64,000 nt of DNA. Origin: Desmodus rotundus. Taxonomy: Eukaryota; Chordata; Mammalia; Chiroptera; Phyllostomidae. The stretch is from contig NC_071392.1 in NCBI RefSeq assembly GCF_022682495.2, forward strand, positions 109,854,896 through 109,918,895, given 5' to 3'. The notes under the pieces are model-generated. The model saw only the letters and a program-made list of their open reading frames with translations. It did not search any database and was not told the origin of the DNA. The position numbers and the translations under genes were made by a program. This document shows, piece after piece, positions 12,401 through 20,969 of the stretch. The first letter of the stretch is position 1. Each line of letters begins with the position of its first letter.

Positions 12401-13276
12401 CCAGGACTGTGCCCTCAAGGAGGACACAAGGAGGACACCGATGACCAATGGACTGCCTCTTTCCAACTTACATTCCTCCCTTTGGCAAATGCATGTGCCA
12501 GTCCCTGTGCCAGAATTCTACCCCCTAATCTCTGGCTAACTCCCACATATCTTCTACCTCACCTCACCTCCTCCGGGAAGACTGCCCTGATCTCTCTCTG
12601 CCCCCAGCCAGCCGGGGCTCCCAGCAACCTACTGTAGGGAATGTTATTACCCCATTTAATATGTAAGGCAATTGAGACTCCATGAATATGAGAAGCTTCC
12701 CTTCATCAATTACTGTGCAGAACGGTGTATAAATACCCTAGACCTCTTGACCCATGGATGGATTAATTCTAAGGCATTGTTTAGCATCTTTTAAAAAATA
12801 TTCCTACTTTTGTCCATTCTTTAAAATGGAGGCATAATATACACACAAGGTACCTAACAGGCACTACCCTTAAGGTGCTGGCTTGCTTCCTCTCCCGTCT
12901 CACATTTCCTCCCCCCTCGGGTGTGACCTGGAATCACCTCCCAAACCAACCGCTTGCACCCCACCCTTGTCTCTTTGGCTGGCAGGAACCCAGCTAAGAC
13001 AAGTAGGTGCCTGAGTGACACAGTGGTTGGGTGACGAGGCCCAGAGTCCCAGCCAGGCCCAAAGAAGTGTGCCTGTCTGTGTCCCTGCCATACCCAGAGC
13101 AACCTGGTGCCAAGCGGGTCAGCCAGCCCCGCTGACAGCCACCGCGCCTTACCATACTCCAGGCCCTTGGCTGTGACCCTGGCGACCAGGCCGGGGTGGG
13201 CACCCAGGGCCCCGGGGGAGGACGTGAGCAGCAGTCCCAGCAGCAGAGAGGCCAGGGCCCTGGCTGAGGCCCCCAT
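313..13276 (-). CDS. LBP: Lipopolysaccharide-binding protein, 5' ten coding exons (partial at the left edge)
   Basis: Secreted acute-phase lipid-transfer protein of the BPI/LBP/CETP fold. It extracts LPS monomers from bacterial membranes and passes them to CD14 and MD-2/TLR4. Exons joined in order are 13276-13153, 11669-11555, 10377-10249, 7360-7205, 6639-6576, 6374-6311, 4340-4249, 3723-3547, 2463-2404 and 480-313. Together they give 1149 nt, or 383 codons with no stop. All nine complete introns have GT-AG ends with matching phases. The start ATG has a strong context (A at -3, G at +4) and leads a signal peptide of about 25 residues ending ALGA. The protein follows human LBP closely throughout, including KARKSFL (LPS-contact Arg-Lys), the conserved Cys pair in exons 4 and 6, and [18 protein letters not shown]. 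About 100 C-terminal residues (the rest of the second barrel) are outside the window. It lies downstream of BPI in the same orientation, as in human. Identity is near certain. Confidence 0.97.
630..900. repeat. LINE-derived fragment in LBP intron 9
   Basis: Contains phrases typical of old L1-type repeats, including TTCCTAGAAGTGGAATTACT near 809-829. The 5' and 3' limits are unclear. The rest of the intron (481-2403) shows no exon. Confidence 0.4.
2404..2463 (-). CDS. LBP: LBP coding exon 9
   Basis: 60 nt, 20 codons: [20 protein letters not shown]. The acceptor is CTGCAG|GTTCC and the donor CCCCGG|GTAAGG. It has the same length as BPI exon 9. Confidence 0.96.
2705..2910 (+). repeat. MIR SINE
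   Basis: The MIR core order is visible: a TCCTGGCTTTGTCAC-type core, CTTCCTTATCTATAAAATGG, then GGCACAAGACTTAGTG and GAGCACTCAGTG. It lies between LBP exons 8 and 9. The remaining intron (2911-3546) is AT-rich and unassigned. Confidence 0.8.
3547..3723 (-). CDS. LBP: LBP coding exon 8 (inter-barrel region)
   Basis: 177 nt, 59 codons, phase 0 to 0. The acceptor is CTCCAG|GCCGA and the donor GATGTG|GTGAGG. It encodes [20 protein letters not shown], runs through [20 protein letters not shown] and ends with NFSITDDV. It is the most conserved block compared with human LBP and contains an NFS sequon. Confidence 0.97.
4249..4340 (-). CDS. LBP: LBP coding exon 7
   Basis: 92 nt, phase 1 to 0. The acceptor is TCACAG|TCACG and the donor TTGAAG|GTGAGG. 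It encodes [20 protein letters not shown] and then [11 protein letters not shown]. Confidence 0.96.
4590..4608 (+). repeat. Short (AC)n microsatellite
   Basis: About nine ACACAC repeats in LBP intron 6. Nothing else was recognised between 4341 and 5050. Confidence 0.8.
5050..5730 (+). repeat. Old L1 3' fragment in LBP intron 6
   Basis: Diverged end of L1 ORF2 and 3' UTR in sense orientation. Visible phrases are TGAGCCTGCAATCTCACTCC, AGCAGCACTGCCCACAATTT and GGATAAATACATGG. AT-rich unassigned sequence follows to about 6290. Confidence 0.65.
6311..6374 (-). CDS. LBP: LBP coding exon 6
   Basis: 64 nt, phase 0 to 1. The acceptor is TTTCAG|ATTTG and the donor TTCCAG|GTAGGG. It encodes [20 protein letters not shown] and then P. 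It supplies the second Cys of the conserved disulfide. Confidence 0.96.
6576..6639 (-). CDS. LBP: LBP coding exon 5
   Basis: 64 nt, phase 2 to 0. The acceptor is CCCCAG|GTGGC and the donor AGCAAG|GTAAGA. It encodes [20 protein letters not shown] and ends with SK, close to the human segment. Confidence 0.96.
7205..7360 (-). CDS. LBP: LBP coding exon 4
   Basis: 156 nt, phase 2 to 2. The acceptor is ATCCAG|GAGAC and the donor TTTGGG|GTAAGT. It encodes [20 protein letters not shown], continuing to [20 protein letters not shown]. The single Cys here pairs in the family's conserved N-barrel disulfide with the Cys in exon 6. BPI exon 4 is 6 nt longer. Confidence 0.96.
8225..8640 (+). repeat. L1 3' end in LBP intron 3
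   Basis: Typical L1 tail wording: TGGAACACTACTCACCCACA, GATTCTGTTCACGTGAAATG, GTTGCCTGGGGGTGGGGGC, then GTGAATTTCACCTCAATAAA with a polyadenylation signal. It is 5' truncated. Confidence 0.75.
8890..9262 (+). repeat. L1 3' end, bat-type tail
   Basis: Sense L1: GACAGCACGGATGGATCTAG, ACCACATGATCTCGCTTATA and TGTGGAATCTAATGAAC. It ends with a G-rich stretch and GTCAACAGTGAAAATAAAG. It is adjacent to another L1 tail at 8225-8640. Confidence 0.75.
9495..9870 (+). mobile_element. MLT1-like MaLR solitary LTR in LBP intron 3
   Basis: Order matches MLT1 LTRs: CAGCTGAATTGTGTCCCGCC, GTCGAAGGCCTGAACC, GGATGTGACTGTGTTTGGGA, ACCATGTGAGGATTCAGAGA, then TCTTGGACTCTGAGCCTCCA and CCTGTTGTTTAAACCATGC. It is an old endogenous-retrovirus-like LTR with no coding part. 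Confidence 0.7.
10249..10377 (-). CDS. LBP: LBP coding exon 3 (LPS-contact tip)
   Basis: 129 nt, phase 2 to 2. The acceptor is CTCAG|CCTGG and the donor CCT|GTAAGT. It encodes [20 protein letters not shown] and, near its end, [10 protein letters not shown]. The Arg-Lys here corresponds to mature human Arg94-Lys95, which mutagenesis showed to be needed for LPS binding. A second GTAAGT lies inside the exon, 13 nt before the true donor (see findings). Confidence 0.96.
10505..10725 (-). repeat. MIR SINE (antisense) in LBP intron 2
   Basis: Reads ACTGAGCACCTGCTGTGTGC, CAGAGGAGGAAATAGAAACT and CCCAAAGTCACGGCC, which is the reverse complement of MIR. An L2-type tail (GCATAGTAGGTGCTTAATAA) lies nearby at 10944-10970. 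Confidence 0.7.
11555..11669 (-). CDS. LBP: LBP coding exon 2
   Basis: 115 nt, phase 1 to 2. The acceptor is CCACAG|TGGCC and the donor CATAG|GTGGGG. It encodes [20 protein letters not shown] and then a stretch ending [10 protein letters not shown], part of the N-terminal barrel. It has the same length as BPI exon 2. Confidence 0.96.
12000..12215 (+). repeat. MIR-type SINE in LBP intron 1
   Basis: GGTGAACTTGAACAAGTCCT, CAATTTCTCCAACCGTC, GGTGAAAGGAAACC, then GGTGCCTGGCACACAGCAGG and CACTAGGTCAAGG. The rest of intron 1 (12216-13152) shows L2-like CACCTCCTCCGGGAAGACTG near 12570 and nothing else recognisable. Confidence 0.55.
13153..13276 (-). CDS. LBP: LBP coding exon 1 (signal peptide and mature N-terminus)
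   Basis: 124 nt, phase 0 to 1. It encodes a Leu-rich signal peptide ([17 protein letters not shown]...) and then [15 protein letters not shown]. The donor is TATG|GTAAGG. Human LBP has NPGLVARITDKGLQY at the same place. The start is fixed by homology, by an ideal Kozak context (AGGATGG) and by the signal peptide it leads. Confidence 0.97.
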
Positions 13277-13470
13277 CCTGGGCTCCAGGTAGGCGAGCCA
13301 GGGCTGTTGTTGCAAGTGCGGGCTGGGCCCTGCTTCCTTAAGTAGCTGCAGCCACGAGCTGGGGCAGCTCCCATGTGGGGACATGTTCCTGGAATCAGGA
13401 TGGGAAGGTGGGGCACAGGGACTGGAACCTGATTGCGACACTGTGGGGTTCACGTGCCATACTTAAAAGC
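13277..13470 (-). promoter_or_regulatory. LBP: LBP 5' flank with STAT-type site
   Basis: Sequence immediately upstream of the LBP start codon. TTCCTGGAA at 13386-13394 is a perfect TTCN3GAA STAT/GAS palindrome. Further up are GATTGCGAC (a C/EBP-like half site, 13431-13439) and an E-box CACGTG (13451-13456). Human LBP is known to be induced by IL-6/IL-1 through STAT3, C/EBP and AP-1 sites. Which sites are used here is inference. No clear TATA box or CpG island is visible. Confidence 0.5.
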
Positions 13471-16261
13471 CCGCTGCTGCCGCTCCGGGATCAGAGGGTG
13501 GACTGGCCAGGCCCCCGGTAGCAATATCTGTCCACCCTTCCCACAGAAAGACCCCGAGTTCATTGCTAGGAGCGCCCGGCTTAACAGCCTAGGAAACGGA
13601 GGCTCAGAAGGGCTATATCACATGCTCGAGATCACACACCCAGCAAATGGCAGAGCTGGGAGTCTGGTGCCACCCAAATTCTCTCTTCCTGATACTCGAC
13701 ACTGTTTATTTAAAAAAGAACCACCCCATCCCACCCCGCCATGGGAAAACAGGATTTCTCAAACCTTGGTGGTGGTATAATTTTCCGGAAGGTAACTTGG
13801 CAAATCATTAAATGCCTGCATGCCTGGTGACCCCGCCATTGCGCAATGAAGCCAGGGGACAAGTACGTCACTGGGTCAAGGCGCCCATTGCTGTGCTGTG
13901 TGAAATAGGCAAGGAAGGGGGGGACCCGACCTCAGGTGTCCGACGAAAGGGCACTGGTTACATTAACGACGATGCAGCCACTTCACGGGAGGCTGTGGAA
14001 GTCAACACGTTTCCTGATGTGAACAGATGGTCACGGAGGGGCAGTTTCTACTGGCGCCACGTAGTGAGGGGCTGTTGCTTTGTTTTATTCCCGTGTTTGC
14101 CAATCAGGAAAATTCTTAGCAAGGAGTTGTGAGAGATTGTCTCTGGTCAAATGGGCAGGATTAGGGGTGTTTTAAAAATCTTTTTGTTTGTTGGTATTTA
14201 AAATTTTTATTTGGGGTGGGGGTGTGGTCCTGGGGATGTATTTTATTTGCAGTAAGATGATAAAATCTTATTTTGGAAAACAAAATTTGTAGTAGGGATT
14301 GTGCTAAATTCATAGGGATCCCTAAGAACTCCCTATCTTTGGGAGCATTATTCCACCCCCACCTACAGGAAGCCTTCCCTGATCACCCCCATGTTTCTCT
14401 GAATTAGAGAAAGGTCTCCCTCTGAGGTCCCAGAATCCTCTGCACTTTCTCCACAACAGCACTAACCATTCTCTGCTCTTTTGTAATTGTGATCCTTTAA
14501 AAATAGGCCCCAAAATACTTTGACACTCCTCCCATCAAAAGGTGGAATCTCTGTTCTTTCTCTTAAAACGAGGTCTTTGTGATCGCCTCCACAGATCAAA
14601 TGTTGCAGGAGTAACAGAGTTACTTCCCAGCGGGTCATACTTGGGGTTCGGAAGGGAACTTCCCACGCCGAGCATGGGGAAGCCCACAGCTGCTGCCTCT
14701 CTGCACCTCTGTCATTGGGCTGAAATTTGTCAAGGTCCTGTCTGTCACCTCACCAGCCCCAGTGCTCCAGAGGGCAGGGTTAAGAGGACTCAGCCATCCT
14801 GGGGACATCTGCTTCCTGGACATGGCCTGCCGAGAGGGGACCCAGTCCTTTGTCGGGAGTCAGGAAACCAGTGTGCCACTGGCTCAGCCCTGTCTGTGCC
14901 AGCCTGGTTTCCTCCTGTGCCTCAGTGTCCCTCTGTAATACAAGGAGGACAGAGCTGGTGACTCCCATGGGCCCTTCCGGCCCTGGAGAGTGGGGAGGAC
15001 AGCATGGAGAGTGAGAACGCCATGGGGATACAGACATCACTCTTCTGGAGGCAGTTTGAGGATGTCCCAGGCTGGGGGCCACTTGTGGGGGTGAGGAACT
15101 CCCATAGCAGCAAACTTTCGACCTTAGACCTGTCCTGGCTAGTGCGGCACATGGCTGCAGGCCAGGCGTCCACCCGCATAGGTGCTCGAGGTCCCTTGGT
15201 GACCCGGGCGGGACCCAGCAGAGGCCCCTGACAGCCGTGTGACCCGAGTGCTTGTCAGACCCCCGGCCTTTCTCCTACCTGGCTGTCCATCCACTTCTGT
15301 GAAAGCCAGAGCTGCCACCACCCACCAAGGCCAGCAGCAGTGAAAATGTTCTCTCTTCCAAAAGAACCACGTTTATTGATTCTGGTTACAAAGTGCTGGT
15401 TGAAAACAATTCAGAAAAACCGGGATTTTGAAGCCACGGTGCTTGGAACACTTGTGTGGCAGGCACATAGTGGATAATTGTCCAAAGACTGAACAAACGT
15501 GAAGCAGGAAACAGTGTAAGGTTAAGGGCGTGGACTCCGGGACCAGATGGCCTGGATGTGAATCCTGACGTGCCCACTGGGTACCTTGGGCACCCTGTGA
15601 CTCGGTTTCCCCATCTGTAGATGGGCTCAGTGGAGGGGTAGCATGACAGGCCGTCAGAGAGTTCTGTAGCTGTATCACCCCCCCCAACCCTTCACCAGTT
15701 CCCAGCCCTCTCTGGGCTTGGGCACCTGACTCTATTTTCGCTCTTCAAGTTCAGAGATTCTAATTCCTGAGGCCTCCACACCTTTCGCCAGTTTCTTTCA
15801 GCCTGCCTCCCAGCTCTGTAAACAGTCTCTTCACCTGAATCTTAAGAACCACCTGAGCTGGGTTCTGGTGTCCTGCCTGGACCCCGATCGGCACGAGTGT
15901 CACATAGAGCTTTCGGAGCCAATGCCTTCCTCTTGTGGAGTGCTCTGAATTCTTTTCCAAGTCTGCAGGTCTCGTGCAGGGGCAGTGAGTGGGCTGCGAG
16001 ACAGCTAACAACACGCAGCGACTCATGCTCTGCCACCAAGACAGTCTGTGGAGAGGTGACATCCTGCTGGATCTTGAAGGTCCCATGGAGGTTTTGCAGA
16101 GCGGGGAGCAGCAGGTGCCAAAACACAGAGCCATGGAAGGGAAAGGACGGGCAGCGAGGAGGCCTGCGTCCTCGCCTGGGCTCCTTTCCGAACGGGCTGT
16201 GCGACACGGGGCAAACCAGGACCGCATTCCTTAGACCCCCCAGGGACCTTGTTTGTTGAAT
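13471..16261. other. LBP-BPI intergenic, LBP-proximal part: no gene seen
   Basis: Holds a MIR-like stretch (13590-13680, antisense), L2-like phrases (14340-14480) and a MIR-like tract (15525-15615). An AATAAA on the minus strand lies at about 15372-15377. No exon of either gene and no other recognised coding sequence. Confidence 0.6.
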
Positions 16262-17045
16262 TTGAAATGTATTTTCATTGAAATATAACTGACCTGTAAG
16301 TGTAAAGTGAACAACGTGTTTGACTTGATATGTTTATACATTGTAAGGTCGCGACCACTGTAGCGTTAGCAGACTCCACCCTCCCATCACTTAATTATCT
16401 CTTTTTCCCTGTGATGGGAACAATGAACATCTAGTCCCTTAGCAAGTTTGAAGTTTATAACACAGTATTGTTGCCTCTGAGCTCTCCGCTGCGGATCAGA
16501 TCCCCAGGACTTACACATCTGCTACTTCTAAGTTTGTCCCCTCGAATCTCTCTCTTGTTCCCCACCCCCAGCCTCATAACCACCAGTCGACTCTCTGTTT
16601 TTGTGAGTTTGGCTTTTAAATCGTCCATACGTGAGTGAGATCATACAGTTGTTGTCTTTCTCCGACTTGTCTCACTGAGCATAACGCCTGCAACTTTCAC
16701 CCAGTTGTTGCAAATAACGGGATCGCCTTCTTCCTCCTGACTGAACGGTGCCCCCTGGTGCACGCATACCACGCTTCTGGATGTGGAGGAGAGGGAGCCA
16801 GTGTGCACTGCCGGTGGGGATGTAAACTGGTGCAGCCTCTGTGGAAAACAGTGTGGAGTTTCCTTTAAAAACTAAAAACAGAACCGCCATGTGATCCAGC
16901 AATTCCACTTCTGGGTATTTATCTAACGGAAATAAAAACAGGATATGGAAGAGATATCTGCACCCTCACATTCTTCACAGCATTAAAGATACAGGAACAA
17001 CCCCAGGGTCCATCGGTGGATGAACCGATAGAGACATTGTGGTGA
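16262..17045 (-). mobile_element. 5'-inverted (twin-primed) L1 fragment
   Basis: Two adjoining L1 pieces point in opposite directions. About 16262-16780 is antisense L1 3' UTR on the + strand (ATTGAAATATAACTGACCTG, then a reversed ATGATCTCACTCACGTATGG). About 16797-17045 is sense ORF2 end (GATCCAGCAATTCCACTTCT, GGGTATTTATCTAACGGAAA). Read on the minus strand this is an inverted upstream part joined to a sense 3' part, as twin priming produces. Confidence 0.7.
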
Positions 17046-17049
17046 GCAT

Positions 17050-17155
17050 ATACCAGGGATCTTGTTTCAATGCAAACTCTGACTCACCAGGTTCCTTTGG
17101 AGACCAAGACCCTGCATTTCTAACGAACTCCCAGGTGGTGCTGACGTTGGACGGT
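17050..17155 (+). repeat. MER5-like hAT fragment
   Basis: CCCTGCATTTCTAACGAACT followed by CCCAGGTGGTGCTGACG matches the MER5A core. A second similar end, GGATCACACTTTGAGAATCA, lies near 17828-17847. Sequence between 17160 and 18055 is otherwise unassigned. Confidence 0.5.
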
Positions 17156-18059
17156 GCTTTGGGTACAAAGGACAAAATGAGCTCCAGGTTCGCTGGGAGC
17201 TCAGCAATTCTGTAACTCTGTCGACTTCTATTTGTGGCGCATTTTCCCCTGATGGTGCGCCCGCTCCTGAGAACACCAGCTCTCACTGGATCCCTGTAGG
17301 GCACTTTGGATTTGGGGGTTTGATGTTGATGGCAGCCCCCTCTCCTGGCCCTGTCACCTGCACACTTGTGTGCGAGCAAACACACGCACACACGAGGCAT
17401 GTGAATTTACAGAAAAAAAAAAAGTAATATCAGTTACCCAGCCCCTCGCCCCAGGGAAACCCTGAGGATCCTGGGAACCCTCCCGCCCCTCCTCCCCACC
17501 CCCTTGGCCTCTGCAATAAGCAGCATTTAAAATCCCAGCAGTAGCCTCCTTTCACCGAGTCTTGATAGCTTTGGGGACCCTAAGGAGCTTCTGTTAAAAT
17601 GAAAATTTCTCAGCGAGAAAAGATTCCTTAATATTTGCCAGAGCTCACTTTATTGGATTTCGTTCCGGAATTCCAGAGGGCCCTTGCTTTTATAGATGGC
17701 GAGACGGAAATCTAGACAGGGAGAGCGGCTGGCCCGAGGCACAAGGCGAGCCCAGTTCAGGACCCAACTTTCTGGCCATCCCGCGCTTCTGATTCTCAGG
17801 GTCAGGCCCATCCAGGCAGGCGGCCCTGGATCACACTTTGAGAATCATTGACACAGTGGCTTCAAGCCACTCAGCTGTGAATTCAAATCCTAGCTGATTT
17901 TTAAAGTATTTATTGAGCACCTATTGTACGCCAGGCATTGGGAATGCAACTATGGCAAGGCAGACACAGTCCTTCCAGGAGAGGGAGAAGAACTGGCTTT
18001 ACTGATGTTCAGGGCTCACTGTGATCTCTACTGCTCAGCTCCTGGGCCGCAGACCACAT

Positions 18060-18430
18060 GTATTTGATCCTCCCCCCAACCCTGTGAGGCAGGTACTATT
18101 ATGACCCAGCCAAGAAAGTCAAAGCCCAGAGAGTTCCCTGCCCAAGGTCACACAGCTGATAAGTAGCAGAGCTGGGATTTGAACCACGGTGTCTGGGAGC
18201 ACAGCCCATGTTTTTAACCACCAAGGCATGAGCCAGGACAAGGTGACTCCACGGCCCAGGCTCTGAACACTGAGCTGAGTGACCTTGGGCAAGTACCACA
18301 TCGACTCCCTAATCCTCAGACTCTTCACCCGGAAAATGGGGACCCCCTTGTCTACTTTCAGAGGGGTTGTGAGGATTAAATGAGATGATAAATGTGAAGA
18401 GATTGGCCCAGGGCAGGGACACTCACGGCC
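18060..18430. repeat. Two MIR copies, head to head
   Basis: 18060-18215 is antisense MIR (GTGAGGCAGGTACTATTATG, AAGGTCACACAGCTGATAAG). 18262-18430 is sense MIR (GAGTGACCTTGGGCAAGTAC, GGTTGTGAGGATTAAATGAG). Confidence 0.7.
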
Positions 18431-18631
18431 ACTCATGGGATGTGGCAAAACGCTGCACACAGGGGCTAGTTCCCACATGGCCCACCCCACAGCTCCCCAC
18501 ACAGGACACCTACCCCTCCATCATATTTAACATCGCCATTTCCAAAGGAACCCCAAGGGGGCAATCCTTAACCCAGAACTGAAGCTGATTAAATGGTGAG
18601 CTTTTAGGCAGTCTGGAGTAGGCGATTCTTT

Positions 18632-18785
18632 TTGTTTTTTTTTAACAGTTTTATCGACATATATTTCACATACCATAACATTCACCCATTTAAAGTGTAC
18701 AGTTCAGTGGTTTTTACTATATTTACAGAGCAGTGCAACTATCCCTCTGGTCTAATTTTAGAGACTTCCAACACCCCCCAAAGAA
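18632..18785 (-). repeat. Antisense L1 3' UTR fragment
   Basis: CAGTTTTATCGACATATATTTCACATACC, then CCATTTAAAGTGTACAGTTC: the reverse complement of old L1M tails. Sequence from 18790 to 20580 is otherwise without recognised features. Confidence 0.6.
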
Positions 18786-20584
18786 ACACATTAGCACTCA
18801 GGTGGAGCTGGAAAGCTTAGCCTGAGGGGAAGCTGCTCTAATAGTGGTTTTGCAGGCAGCCTGGCAGATAACTTGAATTGTCTTGGGGAATGCTTCTCAA
18901 ATCACACCTCCAAACGACTGCCTATTTCTCAGCCCTTAGAGAGAGGTCTGCTCACCAGTCCTTAAGTTCAAGAAATATTGCTTTTTTTTTTTTCTGTAGA
19001 GAATGGGGCAGGGGCTGCCTGAACGTTTTGGAAAGTTGCGGGGGGCGGGCAGCTATGTCCAAAGAGAATGGTGAGAGGCGAGGGGCGAGGGGAGAAGGCA
19101 GGGCTGTGTCCCTATACTTACCAGCTCTGCTCCCCATTCCATGCAGAGTGGCCTTGTACGCACGCAGATAGACTGTGGCCTTCCCCTGCTCACCCCACGT
19201 TGGGTCCCCACCCCCTCCCTTCCTTTCCGCCCCACTGGCTGCTTTTCTGCCCATTCCAGAGCCTCCACTAGGTGAGCAGAAAAAGATGCATCCTCATGGT
19301 GGACAAATTAGAGAGAGGATTTAGTTCCCTCAGCACGACACCTTTTACAGTGCGCAACCTGCACACCTGAACACGGCAATTCCACCTTAAACACCCCACG
19401 CATCAAACAAACGAGACTTTAACACGTGGGAGGAGTGGCAAGACATGGGCTCTGGTGACGGGGGTGGGGGGAATGGCAGCTCTGCCGTTTGCCAGCTGTG
19501 TATCCAGGGCAAATGAATCCATCCAAAGGATCGAACACTTCCCACTGTGGGAAGCTGTGGGGTTCAGTGATATCGTTCATGTGCTGCGCTTGATCAATTT
19601 CCCTCTCTTCCCCTGTGTGGCCCTAGAGCCTCTACCTCCACTTGACAGAGAATTGATGCTGTTAGCAGCAATGTGTACATTTTTCTTTAAAAATACCTTC
19701 TATCCGGTTTGTATCACTATACATGCTCTTATTCTCCATTTTTACTTCGGCCCACCTGGATGAAGTCTGAAGAACAGATTCCTAACTTGTGCCCACCCCC
19801 GTCCACTCCTGCCCTCCTCTGCACTTTCAGAAGTCACAACAAAACATTTTAAAGCTACATCTGGTCATGTCGCCCCACACCCCACTGACTGCTTCAGACC
19901 CTTCCTCACCCTTCCAGCCTCAGACCAAATGCCAACAGCTCAGAGAGGACTTCCAGGAAATGCTTAATCAAATGCTGTTAGGGTCTGTCTAATGGTCTGA
20001 GACAGCCACCCTTGATGTCCCAGGGCAGGAGCTGTCCCAAAGCCCAGGAGGAAACTCACTAAGTCCAAGGACAGCCTGGGCCCGTGATCTGGAAAGTCAT
20101 GGGCGAGGGGCTAACTGTAGCTGAGGACAAGATTGACTGAAACTCCAATGGCCTCGGTCCTCTGGCCCAGTTCTGCTTTGGGCCCAATAGCAGGGCAGGA
20201 GAGGAGATCATAGATTGAAGGAACTATCATTGGCCGGCCCAAGTGTGGGGCAGGGAAAACAGGCTGTGCAGGACAGCTGTTCAACAGCGCCACCACGTGG
20301 CCATAGTGGGAACAGCATCCCCGTGTACCCATCCACTGTGCAAACTGCCTGGCATTAGGAAGCAAGACTTACTCCCTTGGGACTCTCGGCCAGTGTGGAA
20401 TGAGGGGTGTCTTCAAAGAGAAACAATAGCATTTTTGCTAATAGAGGCGTGCGGGGGCTCAAGAGACTAGTTAGAGAAATAAAGAGGTGACGTGTCTGTA
20501 CATTGGTGCTACAGGGCATGCTAGGTGCAGCCCGTGAATGAATGGATGGACATAAAAGGAGAAACAATGTCATCACACAGAATC

Positions 20585-20936
20585 CCACATTCTAAAGACC
20601 CAGATTTTTTGTGTGAGGCACGAAGAGAAATATTGTGGTTACAACCGAAATGCAATTCCTGAGGGAAATGTCGGTGCAGGCTCAGCCTTTGCAAGAAGCC
20701 CCTAGTCCTTGACACACACACCACCCTTTCCCAAGGAACAAGGCTCTCCGTGTTTAGGTTGTTTCTGAACCCGAGTTCAGAGAAGTTTGCAAGGGTCTTG
20801 GGGTCAAGAGCTAGGGAGTGTTGCCAGGAGAAAGGTGGCCTGGGCCCCATGGGCCTGTCATGTCAAGAGTCGCTGTCGGATGACCTCTGCCTCCTGGTGA
20901 GGCTGACAGCCCCCAGCACCCGTGGTGACTTCAGTC
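20585..20936 (-). other. BPI: BPI 3' untranslated region (3' end uncertain)
   Basis: Follows the TAG at 20937-20939. Around 20640-20680 the minus strand reads CTCAGGAATTGCATTTCGG and then TTGTAACC. This resembles the late part of the human BPI 3' UTR as I remember it. No AATAAA or ATTAAA was seen nearby, so the cleavage site is not fixed. Confidence 0.6.
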
Positions 20937-20969
20937 CTACTGCACGTCTGCGCCAAACAGCAGGAAATT
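20937..20969 (-). CDS. BPI: BPI terminal coding exon 15
   Basis: 33 nt: [10 protein letters not shown] followed by TAG. The acceptor is TTCCCAG|AATTT. Human BPI ends GADVVYK, so a TAG at the human Tyr position removes the last two residues. It lies 1.6 kb after exon 14, with a SINE in the intron. Confidence 0.95.
   Translation of the reverse strand, partial: NFLLFGADVQ

Noticed and set aside
14780..14830. Candidate BPI last exon (reads QEADVP)
   Set aside because: Lacks the NFLLFGADV block. Superseded by 20937-20969.
15371..15378. AATAAA on the minus strand as the BPI polyadenylation signal
   Set aside because: More than 5 kb beyond the stop codon, and the 3' UTR-like sequence is at 20585-20936. 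Probably unrelated.
16500..16545. Candidate BPI last exon (reads ...VADV-stop on the minus strand)
   Set aside because: Lies in an antisense L1 3' UTR. The true exon with [10 protein letters not shown] and an acceptor is at 20937-20969.
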